NCBI GenBank assembly: GCA_030673895.1 | Contig: JAUTCR010000058.1 | Span: 1-64,000 of the forward strand | Length of the DNA: 64,000 bases | Source of the DNA: Verrucomicrobiota bacterium JB023 | GTDB lineage: Bacteria > Verrucomicrobiota > Verrucomicrobiia > Verrucomicrobiales > Akkermansiaceae | Direction of reading: 5' to 3' | Part shown: positions 20,393-30,266 of the stretch, piece by piece | Numbering within the stretch: position 1 is the first letter of the stretch | Layout: every line of letters begins with the position of its first letter | Made by a program: the position numbers and the translations under genes | The notes under the pieces: model-generated | The model's database searches: none | Told to the model about the DNA's origin: nothing | The model's input: the letters and a program-made list of their open reading frames with translations, nothing else

Positions 20393-22285
20393 ATGAAACG
20401 AGAATTCCGATCTGCATCAACGCAGCAAAAGATAGGACGAGCCGTCCGCTGGTCATTGCTCCTAGCCTCCTGGCTTCCCGCACTTGGCAAAGAAGTCACC
20501 CTCAAGCCAAACTGGACCCTCTACGATCCTGAGGGGAACTCCAGTCTGACCGAACAATCCAGCTCCGGCTTTCAAGCCACCATCTCGGGCGTTTCCGACG
20601 CGCTTGCCCAACCGGCAGTCGTTCAAGAATTCGAACCCGTCGATATGACTCAAGTGGGTGCCTCACTAAGGGCCCGCTTCGAGATCGATCTCTTAGAGGA
20701 TCAACTCAAGCAACTCGACTCCGGCTTTCGAATCATCTTCTACGACACGGATAGTAATTATGAATTTTTCTTGGGAATCGACATGGGAGCACCCAACGGC
20801 ACCGCCATGCGCATGCGCATCGATAATCGGATCAGCACGGAGGACGAGGAATCACCTCCCGGCTCCTTCATCACTGGAGACTATGCGCATCTTGGCAATG
20901 GAGGAGGTACCCTGAATCCCAGTGGAGGGAATCCCAACAACTTCGGTCTGCAGTATCCCGAGGATTTCAACACGATGGAACTGACCCTCACACGAGTTAG
21001 CTCGACGGTTCTGGAATTCAAGGCCACCTGGATATCCCACACGGTGGAAATATCGAGCACTCGCACGATCACGGATGCCATCATCGACGAGAGTTCAGCA
21101 GCAACAATCGAGGCCAATGACGTCCCTCCGGGCGGCAGCTTCACTCAAATGAACGGAATCGGCTTTAGAATTTTCAACAACGACCCCTTCGATGCTGATG
21201 ACGATCCCACAACTCTCGACAGTGGCTCCTACCGCATTGCCAATTTGTCCATCGACCACTCGATGATCCAGTCCTTCAGCGAGGATTGGTTCCTCTACGA
21301 TCCCTCTGGCAAATCGAGCCTTGCCGAGCTATCCGACACCGGCTTCACCGCAACCATTACCGACATCACTGAGGAAGAGTCTCGTCCAGCCGTGCTAAGG
21401 GAATTCCCTCCTCTCGCTCTGTCCCGCGTCGGCCAATCAGTTGAAGTGAACTTTGACGTTCAGCTTCTTGACATCGTCAATGCTGCCAACGACACCGACT
21501 TTCGGTTCTCCTTCTACGATACCTCCAGTAATTACGAGTTTGTGGTGGGCATGATCGACTTGGGCCCTCCGGGTGGAACGGGTATGCGAATGCGAATCGA
21601 CAACCGAATCAGCACTGAAGACGAGCTCGATCCTCCAGGGCCTTTCATTCCCGGCGATTACTCGTTTCTAACGAACGCAAGTGGAACGCTCGCCAATGCC
21701 GGTAGCCCGGCGGGCGACGGTCTGCAGTACGACACGGACCTCAGCCACTTTTCTGCCAAGATCACTCGTATCTCGGAGACCGAGCTACAGCTTGAAACCG
21801 CCTGGACTTATCTAGGCGCGATCTCTTCAGAGACCTCCTCCTTGAGCACCATCGTCGACGAATCCGATCCGACCCTCATCGCCAACAACGACGTTCCTCC
21901 GAGTGGGAGCTTTACTGAAATCAACGGATTCGGTTTCGTCCTCTTCGACAACGATCCTTTCGACACCGACGGCAATCCCCTGACCGAGGATGCCGGCAGT
22001 TACACGATCTCGAACTTCCAGTTTCGCTATTGTGAAGGAGAAGTCACTCCTGAGACCATCAAGGTCCTCAGCATTGTCAGAGACCCCGAAAGCGGAGATC
22101 TGACGATCACGTGGTCCAGCGAACCCGGCAAGACCTATCACCTTGTTGAGAGCGCGAACCTCGACAGCTTTTCCTCTGCTCCCGTGATGACTGTCACCGC
22201 CTCCGGAACAACCGCGAGCCACACCTTGCCAGCCGCGAACCTGCCGGCAGAGGGCAAGGGGTTCTATCGCCTCACCGCAGACTGA
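20393..22285 (+). CDS. Secreted hypothetical protein with two homologous tandem domains and verrucomicrobial-style C-terminal module
   Basis: Repeat 1 NWTLYDPEGNSSLTEQSSSGFQATIS... and repeat 2 DWFLYDPSGKSSLAELSDTGFTATIT...; shared TGMRMRIDNRISTEDE block in both. Confidence 0.75.
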   Translation: MKREFRSASTQQKIGRAVRWSLLLASWLPALGKEVTLKPNWTLYDPEGNSSLTEQSSSGFQATISGVSDALAQPAVVQEFEPVDMTQVGASLRARFEIDLLEDQLKQLDSGFRIIFYDTDSNYEFFLGIDMGAPNGTAMRMRIDNRISTEDEESPPGSFITGDYAHLGNGGGTLNPSGGNPNNFGLQYPEDFNTMELTLTRVSSTVLEFKATWISHTVEISSTRTITDAIIDESSAATIEANDVPPGGSFTQMNGIGFRIFNNDPFDADDDPTTLDSGSYRIANLSIDHSMIQSFSEDWFLYDPSGKSSLAELSDTGFTATITDITEEESRPAVLREFPPLALSRVGQSVEVNFDVQLLDIVNAANDTDFRFSFYDTSSNYEFVVGMIDLGPPGGTGMRMRIDNRISTEDELDPPGPFIPGDYSFLTNASGTLANAGSPAGDGLQYDTDLSHFSAKITRISETELQLETAWTYLGAISSETSSLSTIVDESDPTLIANNDVPPSGSFTEINGFGFVLFDNDPFDTDGNPLTEDAGSYTISNFQFRYCEGEVTPETIKVLSIVRDPESGDLTITWSSEPGKTYHLVESANLDSFSSAPVMTVTASGTTASHTLPAANLPAEGKGFYRLTAD

Positions 22286-22384
22286 CTTGATTCCCATTCG
22301 GTCATCCGTGTTTCGTAGAGGCAGAGCGCCCTGGGAGGGAGCGGGAGGATAACCCGCCCGAGGACAAGCTCACCTTCGTATCAG

Positions 22385-22417
22385 GCAAGACCCGCTCAGA
22401 TTTTGAGCGGGTCTTGC
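22385..22417. terminator. Putative bidirectional terminator/hairpin between convergent genes
   Basis: Perfect 14-bp stem GCAAGACCCGCTCA-GATTT-TGAGCGGGTCTTGC; no strong T tract. Confidence 0.6.
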
Positions 22418-22448
22418 TGCGAAATCGACAGAGCTGATTGGTCTTTCT

Positions 22449-23453
22449 TCAATCTTCGAGCGCCTTGTCGAAGACCTCTTTGAAGGCCGCATAGTCCTCA
22501 TACTGAGGCATGTGCCCGAGCCCCTCCAATTCGAATAACTGGGAGCCCTCGATGAGCGACTGTGCCTGCTTGCCCAGCTGGGAATAGTCTCCCAGCTTTC
22601 TCGTCACTCCCTCCTTCTTCCAATCGCGGCCTGGACCGGTGGTATCGCGCGTGCCGATGATGAGATAAGTTGGGGTCTTGATGAGAGGAAACCTCTCGAC
22701 GACGCTTTCGGAAAAAATCGGACCATACGTGAGAGCGTTATTCCACGCGACAATCTCCCAATCATCCCCCGCCAGCTGACCTTTGAGCGGCTTGAGCAAT
22801 TCTTCGTAGGCATCCGACCAATTCCCGTCGTAGTAGTTTTTCTTTTGATAGTCCCGCGCCTTCTCCACGGTTTTGTTCAATTCGTTCTCATAGAAGAAAT
22901 TCGTATCCTTAAAGTCCACATACTTCGCATAGGACTCAAGTCCGATGGGATTGACGAGAATCAGCTTGTCTAACATCCCGGGAAAATCGGCGGCGAAGGT
23001 CGTTGCGATCATGCCCCCCATGGAGTGACCAACCAGGCAGGTTTTCTCTACATCAAGGCTCTCTAACAAGAGCTTGGTGTTCAGAGCCAACTGCCTGAAG
23101 CTGTATTGATAGGCTTCGGGCTTGGACGACTTTCCGAAGCCAATCTGGTCCGGGATAATCACCCGAAAACCTTGCTCTTGCAGGTCATTGGCAACCCTCT
23201 CCCAATAGTAGCCGGAGAAATTCTTCCCGTGTAAGAGAACGACAACCCGGTCCGACGATTCCTCGCCAATGTCCATGTAGCGCATTTCCAGCCGCTGCCT
23301 CTGTGACTCGAATTCGAAGGTCTCGACCTCGAAGGGATAGGCAAATTCGCTGAGCTCCTTATCATATGAGAGATTCGAGCTGCTCGGTTCAGCCGAGCAT
23401 AACGTCACGGTGGCCAGTGAGGCCGCGAAAACGAAGAGAGGAAGAGATTTCAT
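22449..23453 (-). CDS. Secreted alpha/beta hydrolase
   Basis: VVVLLHGKNFSGYYWERVANDL; CLVGHSMGGMIATTFA nucleophile elbow; GLGHMPQYED catalytic His region. Confidence 0.9.
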   Translation of the reverse strand: MKSLPLFVFAASLATVTLCSAEPSSSNLSYDKELSEFAYPFEVETFEFESQRQRLEMRYMDIGEESSDRVVVLLHGKNFSGYYWERVANDLQEQGFRVIIPDQIGFGKSSKPEAYQYSFRQLALNTKLLLESLDVEKTCLVGHSMGGMIATTFAADFPGMLDKLILVNPIGLESYAKYVDFKDTNFFYENELNKTVEKARDYQKKNYYDGNWSDAYEELLKPLKGQLAGDDWEIVAWNNALTYGPIFSESVVERFPLIKTPTYLIIGTRDTTGPGRDWKKEGVTRKLGDYSQLGKQAQSLIEGSQLFELEGLGHMPQYEDYAAFKEVFDKALED

Positions 23454-23715
23454 AACGGTGATTGCGAGGAATCTAACGTCGCCTTTATTCCCGAAAAATC
23501 GAATGTTCTACCCTCTGTTTACGGACATGCCCCTCTAACCGTCACAGTCCGAGCGGCTTGTCATACTGTGGAAAGATCTGCGCCCTACTCTCTTTTGTTA
23601 GAACTTCGCCAATCGGGGCGGGCATCGAGTCCCGCGGGAGATAAAAAGCGTTTGGGGCATTGGATTGCTAGCAATCTAGTGTAACCATCCCGCAACTTCG
23701 GTGTTTAGGGAATCA

Positions 23716-24966
23716 ATGAAACAACGCACCCACAACCTGATAAACTTCGCTCGGCACATCATTGTCGTCGCCAGCTTGGTTGCTCTAACTGATACCGACG
23801 CAGTCGAGAAACCAATCGGCGCATTTGCCAGTTCCGGAGCCAGTGGAACCGCCATTTATGCCAATCCCCATCTCAAAGGGGTCCTTGTGCGAGCGAGTTG
23901 GAGCGATATCGAGCCGACTCCGGGCGTCTTCGCTTTTGAGGCCATTGACCAACAGGTGGCCCGAGTCCACGAAGAAGGACAGAGCTGGTCTTTGGGCATC
24001 ATTGCCGGCGGTCTGGGAACACCTGATTGGGTGCTGGACGAGCTCCACGCTGGCTCTTTTCCCTATTCATTCCGCGGCGTCCCGGGCTATCGCCTCCCCC
24101 TGATCTGGGACTCCGTCGTTCAGACCCGATTACAGAGTTTGGCCATTTCCCTCGCTGCAAAATATGGCCAAGATCCGTCACTCAAGCTTGTCTATGTGCC
24201 CCAGATGACCAGTAACGGCATCGAAGGACACTTGCAGGGAGTGGATATGATCGGATTCACCCAAGCCGGCTACACCGACGAACAATGGGTTGCAGCCAGC
24301 ATCGCGAACGCCCGCAATTTCGCTCTCGCCTTCGAAAACAAGGCTCTCGCCTTCGAAGTCCACGATATCAATGGAGGAATTGACGTGCCGATGAGCATTG
24401 TGGACGCGCTCTGGAATGATGAGGAACTTGAAGAACGGGTCGGCGCGGCGGTGTGGTGGCTTTCGGGCAAGACGAGTTACCAACCCGAACTACTGGAGGC
24501 GCTGGCCGAATTCCCCGGCGATATCTACGGGCAATTCATTGCCAACTCGTCTCAAACGGGGCGCTTCGCCGACGACAAGATTGAAAATGCTTTCTCTCAG
24601 GCCAAGGCCCTGGGAATGCGCTATCTTGAAGCTTGGGAATACGATTTGAAATACGTGCCCCTCAGCGCTCAAGGCGCTTGGGATCATCTGTTTGCTGACT
24701 ACAATGCCTGGGCGGCGTCGACCTACGGCACGCCTTCGTTACCCCTACCCTTACAGATTGAAGTGGGCGAAACCCATTTGGCAATCAGCCACCCGGACCT
24801 GGATGAGAACGACCAGATTTGGCACTCCTTCGACCTGCGGCAATGGCAGCCCATTGACGACATCCAGTTCCAAGACTCACAGCCTCCCTCGTTTCTTATC
24901 GAGCGCGCCTCGAGCACGGACAGCGGCCCCCACTTCTTTCGTCTTGGGCCTGTCGAGTCGCAATGA
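23716..24966 (+). CDS. Secreted TIM-barrel glycoside-hydrolase-like protein with C-terminal module
   Basis: LKGVLVRASWSDIEPTPGVFAFEAIDQQVARVHEEG (GH42/GH5-like block); start set at MKQRTHNLINF. Confidence 0.6.
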   Translation: MKQRTHNLINFARHIIVVASLVALTDTDAVEKPIGAFASSGASGTAIYANPHLKGVLVRASWSDIEPTPGVFAFEAIDQQVARVHEEGQSWSLGIIAGGLGTPDWVLDELHAGSFPYSFRGVPGYRLPLIWDSVVQTRLQSLAISLAAKYGQDPSLKLVYVPQMTSNGIEGHLQGVDMIGFTQAGYTDEQWVAASIANARNFALAFENKALAFEVHDINGGIDVPMSIVDALWNDEELEERVGAAVWWLSGKTSYQPELLEALAEFPGDIYGQFIANSSQTGRFADDKIENAFSQAKALGMRYLEAWEYDLKYVPLSAQGAWDHLFADYNAWAASTYGTPSLPLPLQIEVGETHLAISHPDLDENDQIWHSFDLRQWQPIDDIQFQDSQPPSFLIERASSTDSGPHFFRLGPVESQ

Positions 24967-25465
24967 AGCTCTGGGTCCTCTTCTTCCCCTAGTTTACGCA
25001 AGGAGTCTTTCGACACTCCTCATCATGCTGGACGACGCTGAAAAACACCCAACCTGCGGTGCTGCAAGACAGCAACTTTCCCAAGAATAGACAGCGTCTC
25101 AGATGGAAATATCTGCTTCAACTTAACACTCTCTTTACACAAGTAGGGAGCCTAACAAAACGGCTCCTTGCTTGAAGTCGGTGAGGCGAAGCCTGATTCT
25201 CCCAGGTTTCATAAGGTGTCTCTGCGGCGCTTACGGAGTTGGACCCACGTGAGGAGTATTCCTCATTCGTGATATTCGCATCTCTCGAAGCTTCCTCAAT
25301 TTTACACGAGCCTAACAGTATCGGGCCTGTATCGAAATCAGACCCTAACAAAGCCGTGGTCACACTGCGGCATCGTGGGAAATCCCCATGACGGGCCGAA
25401 CTAGAACCAACCTAAACCTCCCCACGACAGCATCTCGGCCAAAGCTGTCGTGGGAAACCAACCCA

Positions 25466-27046
25466 ATGAAACTTAAACTCGCTCCCCTCCCCCTCCTCGC
25501 CTTGGCTGTCGCCGAACCCACTTGGGCTCAGCGTCCAGAGAGTCCACGCGATTATGTGGGCCCCAATGTGAGGCCTAACCCACGGGCCCCGAGGCTTGAT
25601 GAGGACCGCAACCGGCAGGAACGTGATCGTCCCGATGGAACGGAAGAATCCGATTTTGGAAGCTCACCTTCCATTCGGGAATGGAACACAATTGCGGTCG
25701 ATGCCAGCGGGCTCGACCACACCCCGGTCAACGACGGTGAAGATCGGGTCTATGGCGAACAGCTTGGACCCTGTCGGGCTAGTCGAGCCATGGCGATTGT
25801 CCACATCGCCATGTTCGAGGCTCATAATTCTGCAGTCGGCCAGCCTTACCTTTCCTATCTGCAGCTTGCCCCTGCAGAGGGAGAAGTCTCTGCCGATGCG
25901 GCGATAGCTCAAGCTGCGCATGATACACTGGCTTCGCTATTCCCCTCACAGGCTTCCGCATTCGGCGAGTCGCTGACCGCGACGCTGGATGGCATTCCTG
26001 ATGGACTAGCGGAGGATAATGGAATCGCTCTGGGTCGAGCAGCCGCGCAAGCGGTTCTCACCGTGCGGGCTGACGACCATTCAGACCACGAGGAGCCCAT
26101 TATCGGTATTGACTACTTTACTAGTAATGAGCCGGGTCGGTGGCGCCAGGCCCCCATCTCCGAAGGGCCCATCGCTCTCGGAGCCCTCTGGAGTACGGTG
26201 ACTCCCTTCACCCTTAAATCTGCGGAGCAGTTTCGCTCACCGGCGCCGCCGGAGCTGGACAGCCTCTCCCACACACTTGCCTATGTCGAAGCCAAGCGGC
26301 TGGGCGGTGATGGAGTCGTCACCCCGACCGAGCGCACTGAGGAAGAGGAATTCATCGGAGTCTATTGGGCCTACGACGGCACACCAAGCCTTTGCGCCCC
26401 GCCCAGACTCTACAATCAGTTGATCCTAACCGTTGCGGAAGAGATGGGAACGGAAGGGCTTGCGCTCAGTCGGCTTTTGGCCCTCGCGAATGTCGCAATG
26501 GCCGATACCGCCATCGCGACGTGGGATTCCAAATACTACCACGACCGGGGTCGGCCAATCACCCTCATTCGGGAAGCCGGGACCGGCATCTATGATGACG
26601 GGAACCCCGACACCGTTCAAGATGTCAGCTGGACTCCTCTCGGAGCCCCCGCATCCAACCTACTCGGCCCTAATTTCACGCCCCCATTCCCCTCCTATCC
26701 TTCGGGGCATGCGGCCTTCGGTGGAGCGGTCTTCGAGACCTTGAGAAACTACTATGGTCGTGATGACATTGCCTTCACCTTTGTCTCCGACGAATACAAT
26801 GGTGTCACTCTCGACAATACCGGTGAAGTGCGTGAGCTTAAACCGCGCAGCTTCGATAGCCTCTCCCAGGCGGAGATCGAGAATGGTGACAGCCGGATCT
26901 ACCTCGGCATCCATTGGAGCTACGACTCCTATGAAGGTATCGAGCTAGGCCGCAACGTTGCAAATCACGTCTTCACAACGGCCTACCAACCGGCCTCTGA
27001 TGAAGAAGGTGACGAAAACATCGACGGTGACCGCAGACGACGCTGA
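25466..27046 (+). CDS. Vanadium-dependent haloperoxidase-like / PAP2-superfamily secreted protein
   Basis: DSKYYHDRGRPIT, FPSYPSGHAAFGGAVFETLRNYYG and YLGIHWSYDSYEGIELGRNVANHVF match the vanadate/phosphate-binding motifs; start at MKLKLAPLPLLALAVAEPTWAQ. Confidence 0.85.
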   Translation: MKLKLAPLPLLALAVAEPTWAQRPESPRDYVGPNVRPNPRAPRLDEDRNRQERDRPDGTEESDFGSSPSIREWNTIAVDASGLDHTPVNDGEDRVYGEQLGPCRASRAMAIVHIAMFEAHNSAVGQPYLSYLQLAPAEGEVSADAAIAQAAHDTLASLFPSQASAFGESLTATLDGIPDGLAEDNGIALGRAAAQAVLTVRADDHSDHEEPIIGIDYFTSNEPGRWRQAPISEGPIALGALWSTVTPFTLKSAEQFRSPAPPELDSLSHTLAYVEAKRLGGDGVVTPTERTEEEEFIGVYWAYDGTPSLCAPPRLYNQLILTVAEEMGTEGLALSRLLALANVAMADTAIATWDSKYYHDRGRPITLIREAGTGIYDDGNPDTVQDVSWTPLGAPASNLLGPNFTPPFPSYPSGHAAFGGAVFETLRNYYGRDDIAFTFVSDEYNGVTLDNTGEVRELKPRSFDSLSQAEIENGDSRIYLGIHWSYDSYEGIELGRNVANHVFTTAYQPASDEEGDENIDGDRRRR

Positions 27047-27071
27047 GTCCTGATTCATCCTAGACTACCGC

Positions 27072-27110
27072 ATCGGGGTACCTTCGGCAGCTGAAGGTGC
27101 CCCGATTTGT
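27072..27110 (+). terminator. Putative terminator after the haloperoxidase gene
   Basis: ATCGGGGTACCTTC-GGCAGCT-GAAGGTGCCCCGAT (14-bp stem with one wobble) then TTGTTTGG. Confidence 0.6.
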
Positions 27111-27326
27111 TTGGCATTGGCCATTGGCACGACCTCAGTTTGGGTGAAGCTGAATGTTGACGTCTCCATCGCAGACCCACGCCCCACCGTGGCAATGAGA
27201 GACAAACTCGTGGCTCCAGGCTCAGGCACGGTTTCCTGCCTGCTGGCTTTATCAATCGACAGATTTGATAATATAGGCCACTCATAGACTGTATCACCTC
27301 GTTTTCACCATCGCTTTTCTGTCCAA

Positions 27327-29096
27327 ATGCTTCTTCGCTTCACCTCACGCTCCAAGCCCCGCCCCACCTCCGGGGCCCCGGGAACCTTCTTCTCCCTGAG
27401 CCTTCTCGTCTCGGTTTTCCTTCAGTCGACCCTCTTTGCGCAAATTGACCGAGTGGCCAGCCACTCTTTTGCAACTCGTGCCGAGGTCATCGCGCAAAAC
27501 GGCATGGTCGCCACCAGCCACCCTCTTGCCGCTCAGGTCGGCCTGGAGATCCTTCAATCCGGAGGCAATGCAGTCGATGCAGCCATCGCCACCAATGCCG
27601 CCCTCGGACTCATGGAACCGACCGGTTGCGGTATCGGAGGCGACCTTTTCGCCATCGTCTGGGACGCCGGTGACAAACAGCTCCATGGGCTGAATGCATC
27701 GGGTCGTTCGCCCCAAGGATTAAGTTACGAGAACCTGCGAGAAGAACTAGCCCGTCTTGGTAAGGAAAGCATCCCGTCTCTTGGTGTGCTTCCTATTTCT
27801 GTTCCCGGAGCCGTCGACGGATGGTTTCAACTGCACGATCAATTCGGCACAAAGCCCATGCCCGAGTTGCTCGCCCCAGCCATCCACTATGCGGAGAATG
27901 GCTTCCCCCTCACTGAGCTTATCGCTCATTACTGGCAGTATGCGACGCGTTACCAAGACCTACCAGGCTCTGCCTACGAGACCTGGGTGCCGGGTGGCAA
28001 ACCTCCGCAGAAGGGTCAACTATTCAGGAACCCTGACCTTGCAGAGACCTATCGCCGAATCGCGGAAGGAGGACGGGAGGAGTTCTATCAAGGCTCCATC
28101 GCGGACGAAATCGATGCCTTTATGAAACAGCATGGCGGCTACCTCCGGAAGGCCGACTTGGCCGCCCACTCCTCGACCTGGATCAAACCTGTCTCCATCA
28201 ACTACCGAGGCTACGACGTCTACGAATTACCTCCGAATGGGCAAGGAATTGCAGCCCTACAGATGCTTACCATTCTGGAAGGTTTCGACCTCCGGGCCAT
28301 GGGTCGGAACTCGCCGGAGGCTCTTCATGTGATGATTGAGGCCAAGAAGCTTGCCTTCGAGGATCGGGCGAAATTCTATGGCGATCCAGACTTCAGCGAC
28401 ATCCCCCTCGAGGGACTTCTCTCAGAGGAATACGCCGCCCAACGCCGAAGCCTGATAGACCCCGAACGTGCGGCACGCCGGGTGGTCGCCGGCCATCCCG
28501 CCTTGCAAGATGGAGACACCATCTATCTAACAACTGCGGATTCAGAGGGCAATATGGTCTCGCTGATTCAGAGCAATTACCGAGGGATGGGCAGTGGAGT
28601 GATGGTGCCGGGCTTGGGCTTCGGTTTCCAGAACCGGGGTGAGATGTTCGTTCTTGAGCCACGCGACCACGCCAATGCCTACGAACCTAACAAGCGCCCT
28701 TTCCACACCATCATCCCGGCTTTCGTCATGAAAGACGGAGAACCCTGGTTAAGCTTCGGGCTGATGGGCGGCGCGATGCAGCCCCAAGGGCACGTGCAAA
28801 TATTGACCAATCTCATCGACTTCGACCTCAACCTTCAGGAGGCGGGAGATGCGGCTCGGTGGCAGCACCATGGCTCAACCGACTACAACAGGAAGCAAAT
28901 GGTCGACGGAGGATTTGTCTCCCTGGAGTCCGGCTTTCCCTTTGAGGCGCTCAGAGGATTGGAAAGACGAGGGCATGATCTCCGCACTCGAACTGGTTCA
29001 TACGGAGGCTATCAAGCGATTCAGTGGGATGCGGAGAACGGAGTCTATCTCGGTGCCAGCGAAAGCCGAAAGGACGGCCATGCCGTCGGATACTAA
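27327..29096 (+). CDS. Gamma-glutamyltransferase family protein (YwrD-like)
   Basis: GMVATSHPLAAQVGLEILQSGGNAVDAAIATNAALGLMEPTGCGIGGD; GDTIYLTTADSEGNMVSLIQSNYRGMGSG catalytic Thr region. Confidence 0.92.
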   Translation: MLLRFTSRSKPRPTSGAPGTFFSLSLLVSVFLQSTLFAQIDRVASHSFATRAEVIAQNGMVATSHPLAAQVGLEILQSGGNAVDAAIATNAALGLMEPTGCGIGGDLFAIVWDAGDKQLHGLNASGRSPQGLSYENLREELARLGKESIPSLGVLPISVPGAVDGWFQLHDQFGTKPMPELLAPAIHYAENGFPLTELIAHYWQYATRYQDLPGSAYETWVPGGKPPQKGQLFRNPDLAETYRRIAEGGREEFYQGSIADEIDAFMKQHGGYLRKADLAAHSSTWIKPVSINYRGYDVYELPPNGQGIAALQMLTILEGFDLRAMGRNSPEALHVMIEAKKLAFEDRAKFYGDPDFSDIPLEGLLSEEYAAQRRSLIDPERAARRVVAGHPALQDGDTIYLTTADSEGNMVSLIQSNYRGMGSGVMVPGLGFGFQNRGEMFVLEPRDHANAYEPNKRPFHTIIPAFVMKDGEPWLSFGLMGGAMQPQGHVQILTNLIDFDLNLQEAGDAARWQHHGSTDYNRKQMVDGGFVSLESGFPFEALRGLERRGHDLRTRTGSYGGYQAIQWDAENGVYLGASESRKDGHAVGY

Positions 29097-29157
29097 CAAG
29101 AGATGAGGCAGCTCATGATTCTCCTTCCGACAACAGATGCAAAGCGAGCGACACCTC

Positions 29158-30030
29158 ATGAAGAGTAGTCTTAGCATCGCAGTCATCGTAGCCGCCGCTG
29201 CTTTAGGAGTCGCTTACTGGCAGAGCAGTCGCCCCGGCACCAATGGGAACGAGACGCAACCAGCCGGTGAAACGCTCGTTCTCCCTTTACGAGTCCATCT
29301 CGTCACCGGCTTGGACATGGTCAGAGAGGCGGAAAACGCGGACGGCAGCCCCTCGGCGACCCTAATGAAGATGACGCTCTCGAAGAAGGAAGCCGAGGCC
29401 ATCATCTCCCAAGTCAACGACCTCTGGGCACCGGCCAGGATATACTGGGAAACGGATCCAGAACAAGGTGGGGGAGGCATCATTCACGAACAAGCCGGAG
29501 GAGGCAATCGCTCTCCCGAGGAAATCATGACGCTTGCCCAGAGAGCAGTCGACCGAAAGCGTGGTTCGACCTTCAACTACATGGCGAAGGTCTTCCCCAA
29601 GCTGGCCGATCCAGCGCAGAATGAAAGTATGGATGCCGGCGGCGTCCTCCATCCGGGACGAGCCAGGTTTTATCACCTCTATCTCTTCCCCTACGTGGGG
29701 CAGACCTTGCAAGGAACAGCCAACCTGCCAGGCACCTTTGCGATCGTCGGAACCTATTCAGACAAGAAGCCAAATCAGAATGGCTTTCCCCTTCCTCGAC
29801 CGCACTTAATCCCAGGCGACGCTGAGGGGAGATTGCTTCCCGATAATTTCCCGGCAGCGGGAGCCCTCTCGGCCACCATTGCCCATGAACTGGGCCATAA
29901 CCTGAGCCTGCGCCATGCCGATGAAGGAATGCCTGACAACCTGATGAAGGGCCGCGTGAAGATACGCCTGGGGCCGCGCCAAATCTCAAAAGCCAGACAA
30001 CAAGCACTCAAGGGGCCACGTCTCAGATGA
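29158..30030 (+). CDS. Putative zinc metalloprotease (zincin, HExxH)
   Basis: ATIAHELGHNLSLRHADEG; N-terminal membrane/signal segment MKSSLSIAVIVAAAALGVAYW. Confidence 0.75.
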   Translation: MKSSLSIAVIVAAAALGVAYWQSSRPGTNGNETQPAGETLVLPLRVHLVTGLDMVREAENADGSPSATLMKMTLSKKEAEAIISQVNDLWAPARIYWETDPEQGGGGIIHEQAGGGNRSPEEIMTLAQRAVDRKRGSTFNYMAKVFPKLADPAQNESMDAGGVLHPGRARFYHLYLFPYVGQTLQGTANLPGTFAIVGTYSDKKPNQNGFPLPRPHLIPGDAEGRLLPDNFPAAGALSATIAHELGHNLSLRHADEGMPDNLMKGRVKIRLGPRQISKARQQALKGPRLR

Positions 30031-30266
30031 TGGGCGGTCTCATCGTATCAGCGGATTCCATCTGAACAAGGACGCGAACGACACATCAGTTCGCAGAGCC
30101 CTGTTGCTTGGCTACGCACCGAGCCTCTCTTGACCCATTGGTCGGAAAACAACAAGCCGCACCAGGAAACCAATGGCCGGAGCCAAAGGTTGCCTGATAC
30201 GGCTTGAGTTCGGTTTTGGCTATGGCAAACAGTTCAATCGAACTTCCATGAAAGCAGCCAATCAGT

